From Petrimonas sulfuriphila (lineage in GTDB: Bacteria > Bacteroidota > Bacteroidia > Bacteroidales > Dysgonomonadaceae), in NCBI RefSeq assembly GCF_051201015.1, contig NZ_JBPEHI010000008.1: 64,000 nucleotides of DNA. One strand, given 5' to 3'. Positions 63,648-64,000 of this stretch are shown one piece after another; within the stretch, counting starts at the first letter, position 1; every line of letters starts with the position of its first letter. A model generated the notes under the pieces. The model was not told the DNA's origin. It did no database searches and saw nothing but the letters and a program-made list of their open reading frames with translations. Made by a program: the position numbers and the translations under genes.

Positions 63648-64000
63648 GATGAAGCGCTTTTTCATTACACTTTCGTATAACGGGAAAAAATATGTGGGCT
63701 GGCAAATACAACCCAACGGAGTCAGTGTGCAGCAGGTGCTACAGGATGCCCTTTCTACCGTTTTACGTGAACCGGTGGAAGTGGTGGGAGCGGGCAGAAC
63801 CGATGCGGGTGTGCATGCCCGGAAGATGGTGGCGCATGTTGATTTTTCGGATGAGCGTTTCGATTCAATGAGGTTGGTGAAAAACCTCAACAGCTTTCTG
63901 CCCCACGATATATCCATTCGCGAAATCCGGGAAGTGAGCCCCGACGCACATGCCCGCTTTTCAGCCATATCCCGGACGTATAAATATTACCTCACGACGG
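63648..64000 (+). CDS. truA: tRNA pseudouridine synthase A (cut by window end)
   Basis: The first 117 or so residues of TruA, which makes pseudouridine at positions 38-40 of tRNA. The catalytic Asp is in GAGRTDAGVHA. The family opening FFITLSYNGKKYVGWQIQPN and the stretch AISRTYKYYL are present. The rest lies beyond the window. ATG at 63648 or 63651 could be used. Confidence 0.95.

Overview
The window is chromosomal DNA from a member of the Bacteroidota, most likely order Bacteroidales and possibly close to Dysgonomonadaceae. The genus is an inference. Evidence: many genes are preceded by the Bacteroidota -7 promoter element TAnnTTTG, with almost no Shine-Dalgarno sites. The gene set also fits: an S46 dipeptidyl-peptidase, a C69 dipeptidase, a TonB-dependent receptor, an ECF sigma/anti-sigma/DUF4252-like trio, paired Stealth proteins, PorT-like barrels, and only the last heme-synthesis enzymes in a row. 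No insertion sequence, prophage, integron or CRISPR array is visible. About 58 protein genes (two cut by the window edges) and two tRNAs fill the sequence almost completely.

Left end (1-6592, + strand): the tail of an unidentified gene, then a tight catabolic operon. It encodes a PHP-domain protein, a class II aldolase fused to a short-chain dehydrogenase, a SorE-like zinc dehydrogenase and a protein with two class II aldolase domains, the second lacking its zinc ligands. A lipoate-protein ligase paralogue overlaps the operon end. The sugar is unknown.

6580-12685 (- strand): a compact four-gene operon of TonB-dependent receptor, AmpG/RhtX-like permease, HemN and HemG. It reads as a route that takes in coproporphyrin(ogen) or a related tetrapyrrole and converts it to protoporphyrin IX. 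12752-15286 (- strand): a YhcC-type radical SAM protein and an ECF sigma/anti-sigma/DUF4252-like cluster. 15443-25088 (+ strand): Yip1-like protein, SmpB, a nucleoside-recognition-domain protein, B12-dependent MetH, a CBM9-like protein, a NahK-like kinase, and DUF177-rpmF-fabH.

25096-28590 (- strand): a lipocalin, then a two-gene module of a Tat-exported aldo/keto-reductase lipoprotein with C-terminal iron-sulfur motifs and a membrane polyferredoxin with an internal twin-arginine motif. 28890-31897: a GT4 glycosyltransferase and two convergent Stealth sugar-phosphate transferases. 31984-37611: mostly housekeeping on the - strand (purE, gcvH, a PAP2-like protein, rpoN, miaA) plus three proteins of unknown role. 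Two identical tRNA-Asn genes follow, then a hydroxyacid dehydrogenase, an AlkD-like repair protein, an M16 protease, two tandem beta-barrel proteins and PBP4.

44438-54441: FKBP isomerase and glycyl-tRNA synthetase (-), a flippase and S46 peptidase (+), then a C69 dipeptidase, phosphoglucomutase and methylglyoxal synthase operon (-). 54618-64000 (+ strand): DivIC-like protein, small membrane protein, an NtrC-family regulator with a degenerate AAA+ domain, a hybrid histidine kinase, XerD, DnaN, a DnaQ-like exonuclease, two lipoproteins and the start of truA. The best candidates for new biology are the porphyrin operon, the extracytoplasmic aldo/keto-reductase module, the degenerate sigma-54-type regulator with its kinase, and the sugar operon.
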